DNA from: Streptomyces tuirus | Lineage (GTDB): Bacteria; Actinomycetota; Actinomycetes; Streptomycetales; Streptomycetaceae | Length of the DNA: 64,000 bases | Reading direction: 5' to 3' | Assembly (NCBI RefSeq): GCF_014701095.1 | Contig: NZ_AP023439.1 | Coordinates: 2,964,001 to 3,028,000 of the forward strand | Shown here: positions 63,580-64,000 of the stretch, piece after piece | Layout of the letters: each line of letters begins with the position of its first letter | How positions within the stretch are numbered: position 1 is the first letter of the stretch | Notes under the pieces: generated by a model | Seen by the model: the letters and a program-made list of their open reading frames with translations, nothing else | What the model was told of the DNA's origin: nothing | The model's database searches: none | Made by a program: the position numbers and the translations under genes

Positions 63580-64000
63580 CTACTTCTCGTCCCCTTCGCC
63601 CTCCACCGTGAGCTTCTCACCGGGGAGGATGAGGTCCGGGTCCGAACCGACGGCCTTCTCGTTGTCCTCGTAGAGCTCGTACCATCCACCGCTGACGTCA
63701 AGGGAGTCGGCAATGGACCACAGGCTGTCGCCGACTCCCACGATGTAGTCGCCCTGGACGGCGTCGCCGGAGCCTCCGTCGCCGCGCGAGGCGTGACGGC
63801 CCGTGGACTCGTCCGCACCGCCGCTGCCGGACGGGAGGGATTCGTCGGCACTGGGGCCGCGGTGGCGGCCGGAGCCGGTACCGGTCTGGGCCGAGGATTC
63901 GTCCGCCTGGCGCGAGTTGCCGGCCTCGCCGCTCCCGGGGGTGGCCGACGCAGAGCCGCCGGATCCCTCGTTCCGCGACGCCGAGTCGGCGGATTCAGAC
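63580..64000 (-). CDS. LysM-domain secreted protein, 3' part (probably second Rpf gene)
   Basis: Partial gene whose 5' end lies beyond the window. The visible 140 residues begin in a low-complexity Ser/Gly/Ala/Glu-rich linker. They end in a LysM module: GDYIVGVGDSLWSIADSLDV, then GGWYELYEDNEKAVGSDPDL and ILPGEKLTVEG, followed by the stop TAG at 63580-63582. The layout mirrors the C-terminus of the downstream rpfA gene, so I expect an N-terminal Rpf-type catalytic domain outside the window. The two would form an adjacent pair of cell-wall enzymes. The catalytic domain itself is not visible. Confidence 0.85.
   Translation of the reverse strand, partial: SESADSASRNEGSGGSASATPGSGEAGNSRQADESSAQTGTGSGRHRGPSADESLPSGSGGADESTGRHASRGDGGSGDAVQGDYIVGVGDSLWSIADSLDVSGGWYELYEDNEKAVGSDPDLILPGEKLTVEGEGDEK

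Noticed and set aside
63477..63851. Minus-strand open frame of 124 codons at the right end
   Set aside because: It is a shadow in another frame of the LysM gene ending at 63580, whose translation shows the LysM motif.

Overview
The window is high-GC actinobacterial DNA and almost certainly a Streptomyces core chromosome segment. The support is strong G/C bias at third codon positions, frequent GTG/TTG starts behind clear GGAGG-like sites, Streptomyces-type families (LCP, DUF397, DUF5753, Rpf with LysM, a SigB-like cassette) and a tRNA-Leu with anticodon UAA, which is bldA. From memory, the gene order (purEK, a sigma cassette, hut, bldA, ndh, eno, rpf) matches the conserved core of the S. coelicolor chromosome. 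I see no transposase, integrase, phage module, CRISPR array or classical biosynthetic cluster.

Layout. 1-5.2 kb: a MacAB-like exporter operon (minus), then a secreted I36-type inhibitor-like protein and a lipoprotein (plus). 5.2-12 kb: envelope genes, namely a GT2 glycosyltransferase, two LCP ligase-like proteins, a hotdog thioesterase, a Cys-rich copper-storage-like protein and a cardiolipin-synthase-like enzyme. 12-17.4 kb: acyl-CoA dehydrogenase, UDP-glucose dehydrogenase, a CGNR regulator divergent from two VOC genes, and a dipeptidase paralog that has lost all its zinc ligands. 17.7-19.7 kb: an XRE/DUF5753 regulator, small membrane proteins, and a DUF397 gene with a degenerate HTH remnant upstream. 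19.8-22.6 kb: purK-purE with an intact, translationally coupled membrane dipeptidase. 22.8-29.2 kb: GtrA protein, OmpR-type two-component system, POT peptide transporter, two secreted or anchored proteins (one with LPQTG). 29.5-32.3 kb: HATPase, STAS and SigB-type sigma genes, then a small membrane protein that looks frameshifted.

32.4-40.7 kb: histidine-utilisation operon hutU, M20 amidohydrolase, hutF, hutI (minus), with successive overlaps. It faces a PLP decarboxylase and lies near an RpiR regulator. The pathway runs urocanate, imidazolonepropionate, formiminoglutamate, formylglutamate. No HutG is present, so the M20 enzyme is the candidate for the last step. 40.8-51.5 kb: SDR with divergent XRE regulator, cystathionine beta-synthase, SGNH hydrolase, thiolase, hypothetical genes, Bax-inhibitor-like protein and pobA. 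51.6 kb: bldA. 52.1-56.8 kb: an FtsX-type ABC exporter and a cyclopropane-synthase-like methyltransferase. 57-62.2 kb: ndh, ppx, DUF501, divIC and eno. 62.5 kb to the edge: an Rpf-LysM gene behind a ydaO-type (c-di-AMP) riboswitch, and the 3' end of another LysM gene.

The most informative signals are regulatory: bldA, the c-di-AMP riboswitch, a Rex-like site upstream of ndh, an inverted repeat inside the hutU promoter, and a GTTAC-rich operator region beside the CGNR gene. The main protein-level oddities are the metal-less dipeptidase, a dispersed repeat read in frame inside hutF, and the M20 enzyme in the hut operon. Coordinates were read by eye; functions rest on motif recognition without database searches.
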